From the NCBI GenBank assembly GCA_946547305.1, contig CAMNOX010000004.1, forward strand, positions 23,476 through 87,475: 64,000 bases of DNA, in the 5' to 3' direction. The translations under genes and the position numbers were made by a program. Shown piece after piece: positions 34,996 through 44,221 of this stretch. Source of the stretch: an uncultured Cytophagales bacterium (GTDB lineage Bacteria; Bacteroidota; Bacteroidia; Cytophagales; Amoebophilaceae). Position 1 is the stretch's first letter; every line of letters starts with the position of its first letter. A model generated the notes under the pieces. It was not told the origin of the DNA. It was given only the letters and a program-made list of their open reading frames with translations, and ran no database searches.

Positions 34996-35961
34996 TTAGA
35001 TAAATTTCGATAGATTGATACCTATTTCGCATTTTGTTTTTAAAATGATTATATTTTCTAATACTATTAAAAATCCTCTAAAACAATTTACATTTTTCAC
35101 TTTATCTGCAATGTTGTACACTTGAATATTTTTTTCAGTATTATTATTTTTCTTTATTTTGTAAAAGGCGTACCTGTAATCATTGATACTAGTTTCCCAA
35201 GTTATATCAATCCTGAACCCATTGTCAAATTCATAAATGAATGGTTTAAAGTAAAATATTATGTTAAAAAGGAATCCTTCTAATGGTTTTTTACTACCAA
35301 GATTTTTCCATTTGCTACATCCTTTTTCTTTATCATAATTTTCGTTATTATAATCTAAATTAAGGTTTTTTACTAGTGTAAATGGTCCTGAGCACCACAA
35401 TGGGAATCTAATTCCGAATCCACTTTTTACAAAATTAGTTTTAAAAATTTTATTATATAGTCCTGACCCTTCTAGTCCAATACTAAAAAATATTGCTGTT
35501 TTATCTAACATTGAGAAGAAATAAGAACCTGATGCAAACATTTTAGATTTATTGTTTTCATTCCAATTTGTTAGTAAAATATTATCTCCAAATTTCCTGA
35601 CTAAGAAGTCTAATCCTCTTCCTCCTAAGTCTCTAGTTTTTAAAAAATTTAATTCAAAAATAAAGTTATTTCTTAGTAATCTGTTATTTTTAAATATTCT
35701 GAAGAATGAAAATCTTAATGTTATAGAGCCGTCTTTTCCAAAATAAAATGGGTAAAAACATTGCAGACGTGTAGCTCTAATTGAAATATCAAAATTATAG
35801 AAAAGGCCAAAAAATTTTGCTAATCCATTTACTATATGTTTCCCTGTTTTTTCTGTATTACTTACATCATTTGTGTGTTGGTTAATATTATTGTCTTCAG
35901 AGAAATTAATGTTAATATTATATATTGTGGTCAATGGTATTAAAACAAATAAGTAACGCAT
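34996..35961 (-). CDS. Unrecognised exported protein, possible outer-membrane beta-barrel
   Basis: No family recognised. It begins with a signal segment (RYLFVLIPLTTIYNINI). The mature protein carries many short strands with alternating aromatic and polar residues (DGSITLRFSFFRIF, NNFIFELNFLKTRD, TAIFFSIGLEGSGLY, SGFGIRFPLW, FLFNIIFYFKPFIYEF, GFRIDITWETS, CEIGINLSKFI), the texture of a transmembrane beta-barrel. No POTRA, TonB box or plug motif is seen. Convergent with the barrel-like gene at 34255. The 321-residue length would allow a 12-16 strand barrel. Membership in a named OMP family would need a profile search. Confidence 0.62.
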   Translation of the reverse strand: MRYLFVLIPLTTIYNININFSEDNNINQHTNDVSNTEKTGKHIVNGLAKFFGLFYNFDISIRATRLQCFYPFYFGKDGSITLRFSFFRIFKNNRLLRNNFIFELNFLKTRDLGGRGLDFLVRKFGDNILLTNWNENNKSKMFASGSYFFSMLDKTAIFFSIGLEGSGLYNKIFKTNFVKSGFGIRFPLWCSGPFTLVKNLNLDYNNENYDKEKGCSKWKNLGSKKPLEGFLFNIIFYFKPFIYEFDNGFRIDITWETSINDYRYAFYKIKKNNNTEKNIQVYNIADKVKNVNCFRGFLIVLENIIILKTKCEIGINLSKFI

Positions 35962-36063
35962 ATTTAAAAATAGTAAAAAATTACATAAAAAATAAATATG
36001 AGGTTCATAATATTTTTATTTTTTAAATTAGATTTGTTTATTTATTTTTAAAATATAGTTATA

Positions 36064-36783
36064 ATGTCAGGGCATAGTAAATGGTCCACTATAAAACGTA
36101 AAAAGGGTGCATTGGATATCCAGAGGAGCAAAGAGTTTACAAGAATTGCAAAGGAAATATCGATAGCTGCTAAATATGGGACGGATGTGGCTACTAATCC
36201 AAGGTTGAGGTTAGCTATTCAAAATGCTAAGGCGATGAATGTTCCGAAAGCAAATATCGAAAAAGCAATAAATAAATCTAAGATGTCTAAGGATAATTAT
36301 AGCTCTGTTACGTATGAATGTAATGGAGTTAAGAATTCGACATATATTATAGAATGCTTAACAGATAATCCAACTAGGACAGTTAACGAGATAAGGTTAA
36401 TCCTAAGCAGAGGAGGAGGTTCTTTAGCAAGGAGCGGTTCAGTCTCTTACAATTATGAAAAGAAGAGTTTCTTTGAGGTTGAAAATAATAATATTGATCC
36501 TGATGATATTTTAATGAAGATTATAGATTATGGTGGTGAAGATGTTACTAGTGATGAAGAGAGGGTGTATATCTTGGGTGATGATAGTAAATTTGGTGAA
36601 TTGCAGAGTGCAATAGAAGAGTGTGGACTAAAAATAAAGAGTAAGAGGATATGTTATGTTCCTAAGAATACAGTCACATTAAATGAAGAGGATGAAGATA
36701 AATCAGTGAATCTAATAAATAATTTAGAGTGTTTAGATGATGTAGAATGTGTGTATCATAACATAGATTTCGCTGAAAAGTAG
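36064..36783 (+). CDS. yebC: YebC/PmpR family transcription or translation regulator
   Basis: YebC/TACO1-type protein. The family is DNA-binding in some bacteria and helps ribosomes through difficult sequences in others. The start MSGHSKWSTIKRKKG is the nearly invariant N-terminus; KEFTRIAKEISIAAKYG, NPRLRLAIQNAKAMNVPKAN (cut as NPRLRLAIQNAK), and YECNGVKNSTYIIECLTDN, NRTV-like NPTRTVNEIRLIL and GGGSLARSGSVSYNYEKK follow. The 239 residues are normal length. It stands alone between divergent and downstream secreted-protein genes. Intact. Confidence 0.95.
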   Translation: MSGHSKWSTIKRKKGALDIQRSKEFTRIAKEISIAAKYGTDVATNPRLRLAIQNAKAMNVPKANIEKAINKSKMSKDNYSSVTYECNGVKNSTYIIECLTDNPTRTVNEIRLILSRGGGSLARSGSVSYNYEKKSFFEVENNNIDPDDILMKIIDYGGEDVTSDEERVYILGDDSKFGELQSAIEECGLKIKSKRICYVPKNTVTLNEEDEDKSVNLINNLECLDDVECVYHNIDFAEK

Positions 36784-36826
36784 ATTGACATTGTTATAAA
36801 AATAAAAATAATATTATACTATTTAC

Positions 36827-37486
36827 ATGAAGTTTGGTGTTCTTGTATGTATTTTATTTGTTGTACAGCCTGTATCACATATTTTTTGTTGTGGGTCATG
36901 TAGAAATAATGAGGAGTATGTTGATGTTAAAGTGAAATTAAAAACTCTTATTTTGGATGCAAACACTAATGTAATTCTAAAAGAGATTGATTCAAATGAC
37001 AGTACATCTGTTGTATGTAATGTATTTCATACAGATGTTGCAGCCAATTTTCGCGTTGTAGATAACCCAGATGGTATTTGTAAAGAAATTGATAAGTTGT
37101 TGTTGTTTAAGGATGAGAAAGAGGACTTGGATGGTAAGAAAAGGACTAGTTATTTGGCTTTTCATATGGAAAATTTTCATAGATTAGGGGAGAATATGCA
37201 TGATTGTATGAAAATGGTTGAATTTGGTAAAATAAAGTTATTTATTGAGGATGAAGGGGGACAGTCAGTATTTATATTGAACACTGAATGTTATGATGCA
37301 TTTCAGGCTTTATTAAAGGACAATAAAAGTAAGTTGTTTAAGAATATTAAATATAATGGAGAGAATGAACATCTTTCTGCTTGTGAAACTGGTGCCGGCA
37401 AACATGATCACATTGTTATTAATAATTTTGGAGTAAGTGAGGATATAACGCTTAAAATTCCTAAAAGTTTGTTAGAGAAAAAGTAG
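36827..37486 (+). CDS. Secreted Cys-cluster protein
   Basis: Not recognised. It starts with a signal-like segment (KFGVLVCILFVVQPVSHIF) directly followed by CCGSCRNNEE, the cysteine signature shared by other exported proteins here. The mature part (about 195 residues) has beta-like segments (VKVKLKTLILDANTNVILKE cut as KLKTLILDANTNVILKE; KIKLFIEDEGGQSVFILN) and a DKLLLFKDEKEDLDG helix-turn region; there is no catalytic pattern I can name. The gene starts 43 bases after yebC on the same strand and ends 12 bases before the convergent hemW stop. It may be co-transcribed with yebC. Confidence 0.7.
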   Translation: MKFGVLVCILFVVQPVSHIFCCGSCRNNEEYVDVKVKLKTLILDANTNVILKEIDSNDSTSVVCNVFHTDVAANFRVVDNPDGICKEIDKLLLFKDEKEDLDGKKRTSYLAFHMENFHRLGENMHDCMKMVEFGKIKLFIEDEGGQSVFILNTECYDAFQALLKDNKSKLFKNIKYNGENEHLSACETGAGKHDHIVINNFGVSEDITLKIPKSLLEKK

Positions 37487-37497
37487 GGTGGAAAAAA

Positions 37498-38616
37498 TTA
37501 GACAAGTAGCTTTTTTATGATCCAGTCTGATATTAACATCCCTTTTATTGTAAGTCTCAAGTAAGGTTTGTTTATCGATATATATTCATTATTTTTGAGG
37601 ACGTTTGTAATATTTTCGTTAATTTCATAACCAAATGTTTTATTTAAATAATCTATGTTTATTCCGTTATTAGTTCTTAAATGGGTAAAAACATAGTCGT
37701 TAATTTTATCTTTATTAGTTAAAATTTCGATTTGCGATGGTATTTTGTTGTTATTTATTTTACTTATATATTTGTATATATTGCCTATATTGTATTGTCT
37801 TGATGTTCCGTTATATGAATGGGCACTTGGTCCGATTCCTAGGTATTTTGTTCCGTTCCAATATCCTAAATTATGTTTTGACTCATATCCTGGCTTGCAG
37901 AAGTTCGATATTTCGTAATGGATATAACCATTTTTAGTTAATATATTGTCAATATATTCGAATTGGTCAGCTAAAGTGTCATCATCTACGTGTTTTAATG
38001 ACCCTGTATTAATTTTATATTTAAGAAGCGTTTTATCCTCAATAGCAAGGCAGTAACATGATATATGTGGAGGTTTTATCTTTAGTATTCTATCGATATC
38101 TAATTGTAGCTCTTTTTTTGTTTGTAAAAGTATACCAAAAATTAAATCTAAGTTATAATTATATATGCCTGCATTTTTGATATTCTCTAGGCAGTTTTTT
38201 ATATCTACCAATGTATTATGTCTATTTAATAACTTTAAAAACTTTTCATTAAATGTCTGGATCCCAATGTTAAATCTGTTAATACCTATATTTTTAAGTG
38301 AATTAATTTTTTTTATTGTTGTTATATCTTCTGGATTACATTCGATTGTGATTTCTGGATTTGGACATAATTTATAATTTTTAGATATCGTTTTTAAATA
38401 TTTTTCTATATCTGATGTTTCTAACAATGAAGGCGTCCCCCCGCCAAAATATATTGTACTTATATTTTCTTTATCAAGATAATCTTTTTGTAATGTTAAT
38501 TCCTTAATTTCAGCTTTTATAAGGTCATTTTTGCTTTTAAAGCATGTCGATGTAAAGAAATTGCAATAACTACATTTATTTCTGCAATATGGAATGTGAA
38601 TATAAATACCAGCCAT
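37498..38616 (-). CDS. hemW: HemW-like radical SAM protein
   Basis: Radical SAM protein formerly annotated as oxygen-independent coproporphyrinogen oxidase; HemW is now regarded as a heme chaperone. The start MAGIYIHIPYCRNKCSYCNF has the CxxxCxxC cluster motif (residues 11-18). The SAM motif TIYFGGGTPSLL, the ITIECNPEDIT strand, GINRFNIGIQTFNEKFLKLL (cut as NRFNIGIQTF), and HYEISNFCKPGYESKHNLGYW (cut as YEISNFCKPGYESKHN) match HemW rather than HemN. Length 372, normal. It overlaps the upstream hydrolase stop by one base (TAATG), so the two are coupled. No heme biosynthesis gene is seen in the window. Confidence 0.93.
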   Translation of the reverse strand: MAGIYIHIPYCRNKCSYCNFFTSTCFKSKNDLIKAEIKELTLQKDYLDKENISTIYFGGGTPSLLETSDIEKYLKTISKNYKLCPNPEITIECNPEDITTIKKINSLKNIGINRFNIGIQTFNEKFLKLLNRHNTLVDIKNCLENIKNAGIYNYNLDLIFGILLQTKKELQLDIDRILKIKPPHISCYCLAIEDKTLLKYKINTGSLKHVDDDTLADQFEYIDNILTKNGYIHYEISNFCKPGYESKHNLGYWNGTKYLGIGPSAHSYNGTSRQYNIGNIYKYISKINNNKIPSQIEILTNKDKINDYVFTHLRTNNGINIDYLNKTFGYEINENITNVLKNNEYISINKPYLRLTIKGMLISDWIIKKLLV

Positions 38617-39755
38617 TAATGTTTTTCTTGCGTTATGTTAGAATTATTATTTTGGAGATTGTCAAATTCATTAAAATCCATAAACCTTCTTGTGAAATTC
38701 TTTATGTGCTTAATATATTTGTCATAGATTAGAATTACACTAAGGCAATGTGGGGCATATTTGGCTATAACTATTTTTTTATAATTTTTATACGAAGTGT
38801 ACATATTTTTGCTGCTTTTATATGGTACAAATGTATCTTCATCACCATGGAAAAATAGTATTGGGACCTTTGCTTTCTTTAGATGATTTTTTACAGAAAA
38901 GTTTAAGCTAGCTCCGTGTATAACTCTTGCAATAATACACATTCCATTTAGGATATAGGTAGATAGAAAAGATGGTAGTCCGATCATATGTCCTGAGAGA
39001 TATTTAAAAAGATCATAAATCGAATCGAATGGACAGTCAGCGATACATAATTTTAAATTTGATGGTAGATCTTCTCCACAGGCTAATAGTACGGAAACTG
39101 CTCCCATCGATACCCCCCAGGTTGCTATCTGGCAATCAGGGTGTCTATTAACTAAAAAGTTTATCCATTCTTTTATATCTAACCTTTCTTTATATCCTAG
39201 AGATGTGTACTTCCCTTCAGATAGGCCGTAACCTCTTTGGTCTATCATTAAAATATTAAATCCTAAATCATAGAAAATTTTAACAAATTGAAAGTTAAAT
39301 AGATCATATCCATTGTCTCCATATCCAAAAGCTAATATTACCCAGTTTTTATTTTCTTTAACAGAATTGTTTAACAAAATATTTCCGTTTAATGTATAAT
39401 TGTCAAATGATTTTATTTTTACTTGTTCTACATTATTTTTGACATTTACTGCCCAAGAAATAATCCCCTGCGACCTGTTATTGGCTTTTTTAAATTGTGT
39501 TTTTAGTATTTCTTCTATTTCTTTATGCTTTAAATAATTATTTTTATCAGATTCTTTTTTTACAGGAGTATTCGGGTTAGATACGAAACTAGCTAGATAA
39601 CTGAATTTTTGAGAGAATTTTTCCCAATCTATTTTAGTATTAAAAATACAATAATATGCTAACGAACCGAGTATGAGCTGCAATATAAATAGAATTATTA
39701 AGGATATTATTAATATTTTCTTTAGTTTTTTTAATATAGTTGTCTTTTGTAACAT
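38616..39755 (-). CDS. Membrane-anchored alpha/beta hydrolase
   Basis: One N-terminal transmembrane segment (ILIISLIILFILQLILGSLA) then an alpha/beta-hydrolase domain. The nucleophile elbow is GVSMG (Ser about residue 217), the oxyanion segment VILAFGYGDNGYDLF, the LMIDQRGYGLSEGK strand, the acid region ILFFHGDEDTFVPYKSS, and a late histidine in YAPHCLSV. This is the serine aminopeptidase/S33-like, YqkD-type group, whose substrates are mostly unknown; a lipase or peptidase role is possible. It precedes hemW with a one-base overlap and is divergent from dinB (33 bases). All three catalytic residues appear present. Confidence 0.86.
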   Translation of the reverse strand: MLQKTTILKKLKKILIISLIILFILQLILGSLAYYCIFNTKIDWEKFSQKFSYLASFVSNPNTPVKKESDKNNYLKHKEIEEILKTQFKKANNRSQGIISWAVNVKNNVEQVKIKSFDNYTLNGNILLNNSVKENKNWVILAFGYGDNGYDLFNFQFVKIFYDLGFNILMIDQRGYGLSEGKYTSLGYKERLDIKEWINFLVNRHPDCQIATWGVSMGAVSVLLACGEDLPSNLKLCIADCPFDSIYDLFKYLSGHMIGLPSFLSTYILNGMCIIARVIHGASLNFSVKNHLKKAKVPILFFHGDEDTFVPYKSSKNMYTSYKNYKKIVIAKYAPHCLSVILIYDKYIKHIKNFTRRFMDFNEFDNLQNNNSNITQEKH

Positions 39756-39787
39756 AATAATTAGTTAGTTACTAAAAATATAATAAA

Positions 39788-40867
39788 ATGAGTATTGAAC
39801 TTGATATTTTACATATAGATATGGACGCTTATTTTGCTTCAATTGAGCAGAGAGATAATTTGTATCTTAAAGGATTACCAGTAATAATATCAGGAAATAT
39901 AAATAAAAGGTCTGTTGTAAGTACATGTTCATACGAAGCTAGAGAATATGGAATAAGGTCATCAATGCCTACTAAGACGGCTTATAGATTATGTCCTAAT
40001 GGGGTGTTTATTTTCCCAAGGTTTGAATATTATAAATCAGTATCAAAACAAATAAAAAAAATATTGTTAGAATTTACTGATAAAGTTGAGATGTTTTCAT
40101 TAGATGAAGCATATTTGGATATTTCTAATAACAAGCTTAAACTAAGGAATCCTCTTGAGGTGTTAGTTAGGATTAAAGAAAGGATTAATAGAGAATTAGG
40201 GTTAACATGTTCAATTGGCCTGTCTTTTAGTAAGTTTTTAGCTAAAATAGGGTCAGATTATAGGAAACCTAATGGAATTACAGTTATAGGTCATAATAAT
40301 TTTGAAAATATTATAGATAGTTTAGAGATTAATAAAATTTATGGTATTGGGAATTCAACTGCAGAGGAGCTAAAAAAGATTGGAGTGAAAGTTGGGAAAG
40401 ATCTGAAGCAATTGAGTAAGGGCTTTTTATTTAAGAAATTTGGAGTTCGAGGGGTTAAAATATTTGAAAATATTAGAGGTATCGACGATTCAAAAATTGT
40501 AACAGATAGAGTGCAAAAATCCTTTAGTAATGAAATAACTCTTGAAAATGATATTGAAGTTGCTGAAGTGCAAGTGGTTATAAGAAAATGTGCAGGCAAT
40601 ATTTTAAATTTGATGAATGTAAAAGGGAAGTATTTTAAGACAATAACACTAAAGATAAAATTTTCAGATTTTAGTTATATTAGTCGACAAATAACGTGTA
40701 AAAATGTTGTTACAGAATATAATGATTTAGTATTTATATTAAATTGGTTAATATGTCAAAAAATGGATTTAAAAAAGAAAATTAGACTCATAGGTGTTAA
40801 AATATCGAATTTAATTGATAAAAATAAAATTATAGGAACTCAGCTAGGCCTATTCAGTTTTAGCTAA
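39788..40867 (+). CDS. dinB: DNA polymerase IV (Y-family)
   Basis: Error-prone translesion polymerase. HIDMDAYFASIEQRDN (first catalytic Asp, residues about 9-16), SYEAREYGIRSSMP, LDEAYLDIS (catalytic Asp-Glu, about residue 105), GLTCSIGLSFSKFLAKIGSD (cut as CSIGLSFSKFLAKI), YRKPNGITVI and the helix-hairpin IYGIGNSTAEELKKIGV are all intact. The little-finger region ends with a short QLGLFSF beta-clamp-binding-like motif at the C-terminus. Length 359 is normal. It is notable that a genome this reduced keeps a mutagenic polymerase. Convergent with the M20 peptidase gene, six bases between stops. Confidence 0.96.
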   Translation: MSIELDILHIDMDAYFASIEQRDNLYLKGLPVIISGNINKRSVVSTCSYEAREYGIRSSMPTKTAYRLCPNGVFIFPRFEYYKSVSKQIKKILLEFTDKVEMFSLDEAYLDISNNKLKLRNPLEVLVRIKERINRELGLTCSIGLSFSKFLAKIGSDYRKPNGITVIGHNNFENIIDSLEINKIYGIGNSTAEELKKIGVKVGKDLKQLSKGFLFKKFGVRGVKIFENIRGIDDSKIVTDRVQKSFSNEITLENDIEVAEVQVVIRKCAGNILNLMNVKGKYFKTITLKIKFSDFSYISRQITCKNVVTEYNDLVFILNWLICQKMDLKKKIRLIGVKISNLIDKNKIIGTQLGLFSFS

Positions 40868-40872
40868 ATAGT

Positions 40873-42240
40873 TTAATTTGTTGTTAAATAATTTACTAAT
40901 GTTTTGATCCCATTTTTTAATGATTGTAAACTGTAATTCTCATTTGGTCCATGACAGTTACAATTATTATATGCAAAACCTACAAATATAACATCGCATC
41001 CTAGGACTTCTTTAAATTTCGATATTATAGGAATACTTCCACCTACCTTATCGAAAACAATTTTTTTATTATAAACATCACTCAGGATATTGACTATCTT
41101 TCTAAATTCATTAGAATTAGTGTTAGAATTAACTGCCATACTTCCTTCGTCATTTCTATCAATTTTAAACTTGAATGCTTTTCTAATGTTGTTTTTGAAA
41201 TATTCTTGTATTTTATTAAATATTTCGTAAGGTACTTGATTGTCTACTAACCTACATGATATCTTAGCTACACAGTAATTTGGGATTATTGTTTTACTAC
41301 CTTTCCCATTATATCCACCGTAAATTCCATTTATTTCAAAAGTAGGTCTTGTAGTACAACATTGCTTTAGTGTGTATCCTTTTTCGTAAATAACATCATC
41401 AACTTCGATATCTTTCTTTAAATCCTCTAAATCTATATCAATTAATTCATCTTCATTAAAATTATTTACATTGTCATAAAAGCCATGTATTTTAATTTTA
41501 TTATCTAAATCATGAATATTATCTAATAAACGGCACATTTCAGTTATTGGATTTCCGACTACCCCCCCATAGGATCCAGAATGTAGATCTCTATTAGGTC
41601 CAAATATAGTTACTTCGGTAGCCAATATTCCCCTAACTGAAGTACTTATACTTGGTTTTTCTTCAGAAATCATATCTGAATCACAAGCTAAAAGTACATC
41701 ACATTTAAATAGATCTTTATATTTTTGCAGATTATTTTCATCTTTAAATAACTTATTTAACTCAATTGAGCTACTTTCTTCAGATGGTTCAAATACTATT
41801 TTAATGTTATAATTTAGGTTTAGTTTATTATTTTTGATGAGTTCTAAAGCTTTTATTATCGAGTACAATAATGTTTTATCGTCAGCTACACCTCTTCCAA
41901 ATAAATAATTGTCCTTTATAGTTAGTTTAAATGGGTCTGAATTCCATAGATTTAATGGTTCTGCTGGTTGTACATCATAATGTGCGTATAATAAGACAGT
42001 TTTAAGGTTTTTGTCTATATTATTTTGCGCAAATATTATTTGATTACCGAATTCGTTAATTATTTTAATATCATTTATACCACTAGAAGTCAATAGATTC
42101 TTGAGATATTCTGTTGCCTCATTGAATTCGGGTTTATTATCGTCAATAGCTATGGTTTTGGATTCTATTAACTTAGACAATTCTGAAATGTATTTGTTAA
42201 TATTTAATTCGATTTGGCTGTCTATATCAGTGTTGGACAT
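40873..42240 (-). CDS. M20 family dipeptidase/metallopeptidase
   Basis: Zinc-dependent exo-/dipeptidase, probably cleaving imported small peptides. Metal-binding and catalytic patterns in order: LLYAHYDVQPAEP (H-x-D), the RGVADDKTLL segment (second Asp), FEPSEESSS (catalytic Glu-Glu), CDSDM, SVRGILATEVTI, then the dimerisation domain with DLHSGSYGGVVGNP, and NCNCHGPNE late in the protein. The 455 residues fit the dipeptidase subgroup (PepV/Dug1-type). No signal peptide, so cytoplasmic. Peptide import ATPases at 51-53 kb would supply suitable substrates, a link by inference only. Confidence 0.92.
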   Translation of the reverse strand: MSNTDIDSQIELNINKYISELSKLIESKTIAIDDNKPEFNEATEYLKNLLTSSGINDIKIINEFGNQIIFAQNNIDKNLKTVLLYAHYDVQPAEPLNLWNSDPFKLTIKDNYLFGRGVADDKTLLYSIIKALELIKNNKLNLNYNIKIVFEPSEESSSIELNKLFKDENNLQKYKDLFKCDVLLACDSDMISEEKPSISTSVRGILATEVTIFGPNRDLHSGSYGGVVGNPITEMCRLLDNIHDLDNKIKIHGFYDNVNNFNEDELIDIDLEDLKKDIEVDDVIYEKGYTLKQCCTTRPTFEINGIYGGYNGKGSKTIIPNYCVAKISCRLVDNQVPYEIFNKIQEYFKNNIRKAFKFKIDRNDEGSMAVNSNTNSNEFRKIVNILSDVYNKKIVFDKVGGSIPIISKFKEVLGCDVIFVGFAYNNCNCHGPNENYSLQSLKNGIKTLVNYLTTN

Positions 42241-42347
42241 ATATAATTATACTATATGGATAAGGTTTTAAATTGTAAAATAATATTGAAATACAAAGAA
42301 CTTTTAATTAAAATTGAATAACAGTAAATAATTATTTTATAACTCCT

Positions 42348-43139
42348 ATGTGTATGTATGTGATTACTAGGAATATACATAAAATGATTGATTGTTATAA
42401 CTTTATAAATGATAATATAACTGAATTTAAATCATCTGAAGTATTATGTGCATTTGATATAGATAATACAATTACGGTTATAGAATGTAAGTATTCATAC
42501 TGGCCAAATATCTGTAAATGGAGAGCAGAATTCGATAACATTAAAAATAAATATAGTGATGTTGATTCTAATATGGTTTTTACAAATTTATTATTTGAAT
42601 ACCCGCAACGAGTTATTGATAACGATGTATATAAATTAACTGACGATTTAGAGTGTAGAAAGATTATGATAACTGCTTCATTAACAGGTAGTTATAAAAA
42701 TATTGACGCTTTAGAGGAATACAGGTATAATGTACTGGCTAATTTTAATATAACATTTGAAAATGAGTTTAATATCGCTAATAAATTAGTATTTGATAAT
42801 TTTAAGCCAAATTTTGGTAATTATCAATCATATTATAGGGGTATTTTGTTTACAAATGGAGTTACTATTGGAGAAGATGGAGTTGGGGATAAAGGAAAAT
42901 TATTAAGGAGCTTTCTACAAAAAGTGAATTTTAATCCAAAATGTATTGTTTTAATAGACGACAATCCTGAAAATCATCAAGCTATCTCTAAAGAATTCTC
43001 TAAAGATGTTGACAAAATAATAAATATAATTTACGATGGAACAGATTATTATTGTCCGATTGAAGTAGGAAGAGAAGATTTTATAAACTTTTGGGATAGG
43101 TTATTTAATAGGATACAAAATGACCCGATAAAAAACTGA
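42348..43139 (+). CDS. HAD-superfamily protein, DUF2608-like
   Basis: HAD-like phosphatase fold of the DUF2608 type, a family found mainly in host-associated bacteria. Motif I is AFDIDNTIT (nucleophile Asp and Asp+2), motif II is ITASLTGS, motif III-like KGKLLRSFL, motif IV VLIDDNPEN with acidic pair, followed by a tyrosine-rich tail. No signal peptide is obvious from ATG 42348; an internal ATG at 42384 is a second choice. The last part (GREDFINFWDRLF) is repeated as a pseudogene fragment 1.1 kb downstream. It is convergent with a DUF285 gene, ten bases from stop to stop. Substrate unknown. Confidence 0.78.
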   Translation: MCMYVITRNIHKMIDCYNFINDNITEFKSSEVLCAFDIDNTITVIECKYSYWPNICKWRAEFDNIKNKYSDVDSNMVFTNLLFEYPQRVIDNDVYKLTDDLECRKIMITASLTGSYKNIDALEEYRYNVLANFNITFENEFNIANKLVFDNFKPNFGNYQSYYRGILFTNGVTIGEDGVGDKGKLLRSFLQKVNFNPKCIVLIDDNPENHQAISKEFSKDVDKIINIIYDGTDYYCPIEVGREDFINFWDRLFNRIQNDPIKN

Positions 43140-43148
43140 AAAATTAGA

Positions 43149-44114
43149 TTAACTAGCTTTTTTTTTAAATATTCCATCCTGGGTTTTTTCTATCCCGATA
43201 TCTTTTAATGTATCAATTGTATCGTTATGTGGATTGGATATATGTACCTCTTCTAAAGACCTACATCCAGAAAATGCGTTAGGCTTAATTATGGTATTTT
43301 CGCTGAAATTAGCTATATTTAAAAATTTTAATTTTTGGCATGCGCTGAACATATTAATGATAGTTTTAATTTTTTCAGTTCTAAAGCTTCCTAGGTCTAA
43401 AATCTCTATTTCATTCATATTAACGAACATACCATCCATATCTGTAACTTTTCCAGTATTAAAATTTCTCAAATCTAATGATTTTAACACTTGGCACCCA
43501 TGAAACATTAAACGCATATTTGTACATTCGCTTGTGTCAAGTCCAGATAGGTCTACGTTTTCTAATTTTTTACACATATTGAACATACTCTTACAACTTG
43601 TTATTTTGCCAGTCTTTATAATTTTTACACAAATTAGGTTATCCATATTATAAAAAAAACTAGTCTTAGAGCTAATGCAAGTGCGAGAATACACCAGATA
43701 ATGGTTATAATTATCACCATTAATAAGTTTTATAATAGCAACGATGTATGGTTGATTTTCAACAGTTTGACAGTTGCAGTTAAATGTCACAGTGTTATTT
43801 ATGATATTGTTGAATAATTCACTATCTAACTTAAAAATTGTGACTAAGTCTTTATTAAATCCGTTCTTTAGAATATATTTTACGATATCAAGGGTTTTTT
43901 CTACATCTCCCTCGATATTTAAACTCTTGATACGATCACCAGTAACATTACATCCAGATTTATTTACAATAAGCGATATTATTTTCCAATCCTTCCCGCT
44001 ATTATTATTATTTCCGCTATTATTATTATTTTTACAACTCCCACAACCTCCATTTACAAGTTCACAACAACAAACCGTAATACAGACAAACCTAATCAAT
44101 TTAATTACACACAC
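43149..44114 (-). CDS. Secreted Cys-cluster protein with DUF285 (BspA-like) repeats
   Basis: Exported surface-type protein. The signal region is followed by NGGCGSCKNNNN, then a domain shared with the neighbouring paralogue (IFKLDSELFNNI, YIVAIIKLINGD), then DUF285 repeats (about residues 185-300) with the typical words SMFNMCKKLENVDLSGLDT (cut), LMFHGCQVLKSLDLRNF and GMFVNMNEIEILDLGSF. Such repeats occur in surface proteins of mycoplasmas and Bacteroidota. No ATG is in frame: the only one, at 44119, is two bases out because of a (GT)5 run, so the gene is read from GTG 44114, which may be wrong. Convergent with the DUF2608-like gene. Confidence 0.8.
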   Translation of the reverse strand: MCVIKLIRFVCITVCCCELVNGGCGSCKNNNNSGNNNNSGKDWKIISLIVNKSGCNVTGDRIKSLNIEGDVEKTLDIVKYILKNGFNKDLVTIFKLDSELFNNIINNTVTFNCNCQTVENQPYIVAIIKLINGDNYNHYLVYSRTCISSKTSFFYNMDNLICVKIIKTGKITSCKSMFNMCKKLENVDLSGLDTSECTNMRLMFHGCQVLKSLDLRNFNTGKVTDMDGMFVNMNEIEILDLGSFRTEKIKTIINMFSACQKLKFLNIANFSENTIIKPNAFSGCRSLEEVHISNPHNDTIDTLKDIGIEKTQDGIFKKKAS

Positions 44115-44116
44115 AC
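44107..44116 (-). repeat. (GT)5 dinucleotide run at a start codon
   Basis: Five GT units on the coding strand directly follow an ATG (44119-44117). With five units the ATG reads into TAA after four codons; with four units it would be in frame with the whole DUF285 gene. The run therefore decides whether the gene has an ATG start or depends on GTG. Confidence 0.8.
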
Positions 44117-44221
44117 CATAATAAATGTTTACAGAAAAAAATAGGGAAATTAGCTAATTACAGAATAAAATTTAATCAAATATTTACAGAATTGTAATTT
44201 TTATAAATATTAGCTAAGTTA

